A stretch of 64,000 nucleotides of DNA from Chrysoperla carnea (taxonomy: Eukaryota; Arthropoda; Insecta; Neuroptera; Chrysopidae). The stretch lies in the NCBI RefSeq assembly GCF_905475395.1, contig NC_058337.1, forward strand, positions 30,032,983-30,096,982, given 5' to 3'. The position numbers and the translations under genes were made by a program. Below the pieces are notes generated by a model. It ran no database searches, had not been told where the DNA came from, and was given only the letters and a program-made list of their open reading frames with translations. Below, one piece after another: positions 62,167 through 64,000 of the stretch (position 1 is the first letter of the stretch; each line of letters opens with the position of its first letter).

Positions 62167-63014
62167 ATCTACTTTATTTATAATTATGATTTTACAAAGT
62201 CTTTGATACACTAAACCACTACAGGATATTTCAATCTTTATTAAAATTTCTATTGAGCTAGACATAATAATAGAGTAACATATATTGAATAATTTAGAAT
62301 ATAAACATCTGTTTACGTTCCTTTCATTAAAAATTGATTTCATTTTTAAAATGTACAGATTGTCTCTTAGAGATCACGAGCAACTACTAAAGGGTATGCA
62401 ATTTAAGGTAAAAATGTTATTGGAAATTTATTCGATCCGGTCCATTAGCAAGTTGCTTAGAGTATTGTTTTTTATTTCAAAATTTCTCAGTTAATACAAT
62501 TTTGTAAAAAAAAGGATCCCACACTAAACTTATGGAGATTGAGTCTAGGTTAAATTTGCTCATACTAGAAGAGAAAGAAATTTATATCTTGGCTTCCTGA
62601 TCAAAAGTCGCAATGGGAACGACGATCACATCGCAAACGTTTCTGAGTCATGGGTGTTGGAATGTCAATAATCACTGTATAAAGAAGGTATATACGTTTT
62701 TGAAAAATATTTTTAAGTGTGATTGTGGGTGATTTTGTGACTGTGTGATTTTGTGACACTCCAATACAAAAAAAGTTTGTTTTTTAAGTATTTTTGAAAA
62801 ACGCATATACAATGTGCTCTTTAATTGACTGCAGAAGTCTTGATTTCCTAAATATGCTTATAAAGTCAAACGAAAAAGCTCTTTACCAAATTTCGATCTG
62901 AGAGTTAATTTCCGAAATAAATAACCAAATAAATTAATATATTTATACAATGACAGAGCACTTAGAAATAGAAGGATGTCTTTAATCTTTATCGTGACTG
63001 AGTGGGTATTAATA
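62167..63014. other. Aminopeptidase downstream intron, no exon found
   Basis: No segment encoding the next part of an M1 protein was found, so this is probably still intron. A GTGATTTTGTGACTGTGTG tandem-like run lies near 62725-62758. Confidence 0.4.
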
Positions 63015-63190
63015 AAAATTTTTAAAAATGAAATAGATAATTTGATAATTAAATGCAACGGTAAAGATAACAATTTTTGTTGTCAATAATACAATAAAAA
63101 TTGCATGTCTTTTATTTAATTATCAAGTTGCATTTAATTATCAATTGCAATTCATTATCAAATTATCTATCTCACTTTTTTAAATTTTTA
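63015..63190. repeat. Short foldback element
   Basis: AAATAGATAATTTGATAATT near 63032 and AAATGCAAC pair with the diverged reverse complement ending near 63190. A related GAGATAGATAATAG string follows R1 copy F at 63935. Confidence 0.6.
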
Positions 63191-63258
63191 TTAAACCCAT
63201 CCAGTAATTACCATGGCAAGTAATAATTCACACAGGATACTGGGGTTGGATTTAAAAA

Positions 63259-63924
63259 AAAACAAGTGAAAACAAACAATTGACTGAGTTAATTGTTGAA
63301 ATTCCATGTATAGGCAGTTTTGATAACTGTCACATTTCACATACATACATATCTGACATATTTAACTGAAATTCTCATATAATGCGCAAGTGTCGATGCG
63401 CAATCGTTTGTTTTTTTGACGTCACGTAAATAACAAAAGATATTCACTTTGATATTCCTATATTAATACATACTATAAAATTTGCACCTAATTAACGCCC
63501 TCGTGGGTAAACAGTGATGTTTACAAAAAAAATGTTTCAAACAAAAGTTTTTTATTTTTTTATAAGCAACATTTTTTACATTTAAACTTTTGTTCTATCT
63601 CTAACGGTTTACAAGATGGGTCCTACGGACCCAAGACCCAATTGACCTATGATGCTCATTTACGAACTTGACCTGAATTTTTACGTCCTGAGTACGCTGT
63701 AAAAATTTCAGATCGATATCTTTTTTCGTTTTTGAGTTATCGTGTCCACAGACGGACGGACGGACGGACGGACGGACGGACGGACGGACAACCGGAAATG
63801 GATTAATTAGGTGATTCTATGAACACCTATACCAAAATTTTGTTCGTAGCATCAATATTTTTAAGCGTTACAAACTTGGGACGAAACTTAATATACTATG
63901 TATATTTCATATATACATGGTATA
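63259..63924 (+). repeat. Dispersed repeat family R1, copy F
   Basis: The most complete copy. It carries the TGACGTCACG insert (about 63388-63450) and the longest GACG run. Confidence 0.85.
63751..63789. repeat. (GACG)n microsatellite, ~9.75 units
   Basis: 39 nt of uninterrupted GACG, inside R1 copy F. Confidence 0.95.
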
Positions 63925-64000
63925 ATTAAAAATTGAGATAGATAATAGTTGCATGCAACGATAATTAGGTATATGCAACCATAAAGACATGTACTCTGTC

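Noticed and set aside
62355-62415. Acceptor-like TGTACAG followed by an open stretch and GTAAAA, considered as the next aminopeptidase exon
   Set aside because: In the required phase 0 the fourth codon is a stop (ATT GTC TCT TAG) and no M1 motif is present.

Overview
The window is AT-rich animal nuclear DNA, almost certainly from an insect. Genes are split by GT-AG introns from 64 nt to 8.5 kb, simple repeats and foldback elements are common, and the transposon remnants (mariner/IS630-like, hAT-like, Helitron) are types typical of insects. The order cannot be fixed from the sequence; a lacewing or another low-GC insect would fit, but that is a guess.

Three protein genes can be reconstructed exon by exon. 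(1) 19046-28624, minus: thiamin pyrophosphokinase (TPK1), complete. Its last exon (19046-19167) lies beyond an 8.5 kb intron and is easily missed. (2) 31230-36901, minus: a complete ten-exon, 944-residue secreted M1 (aminopeptidase N) family protein in which all three zinc ligands, the GAMEN motif and the catalytic tyrosine are replaced, so it should be a non-catalytic paralogue. (3) 53238-61129, plus: the first 521 residues of a type II membrane M1 aminopeptidase with an intact active site; the rest lies beyond the window. Genes 2 and 3 diverge across about 16 kb and share three intron positions and phases around the active site, so they look like products of an old duplication, one catalytic and one not. 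TPK1 is an unrelated neighbour that makes the thiamine diphosphate cofactor.

Layout: 1-18.9 kb has no recognisable host gene and holds palindromes, foldback elements, a decayed mariner-like element, two copies of a dispersed repeat in inverted orientation and a Helitron-like element. 19.0-28.6 kb is TPK1, mostly intron. 28.6-31.2 kb is intergenic with a 630-bp foldback. 31.2-36.9 kb is the inactive M1 gene. 37-53 kb is gene-poor and repeat-rich: a 137-bp tandem array, three copies of the dispersed repeat, two hAT-like fragments and a 1.49-kb Helitron with a helicase remnant. 53.2-64 kb is the active M1 gene, its introns filled with foldbacks, a third hAT-like fragment and a sixth copy of the dispersed repeat.

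The most interesting biological item is the intact but catalytically dead M1 protein next to its active relative. The most interesting structural item is the density of long inverted repeats, more than a dozen in 64 kb. No CRISPR array, rRNA or convincing tRNA was seen.
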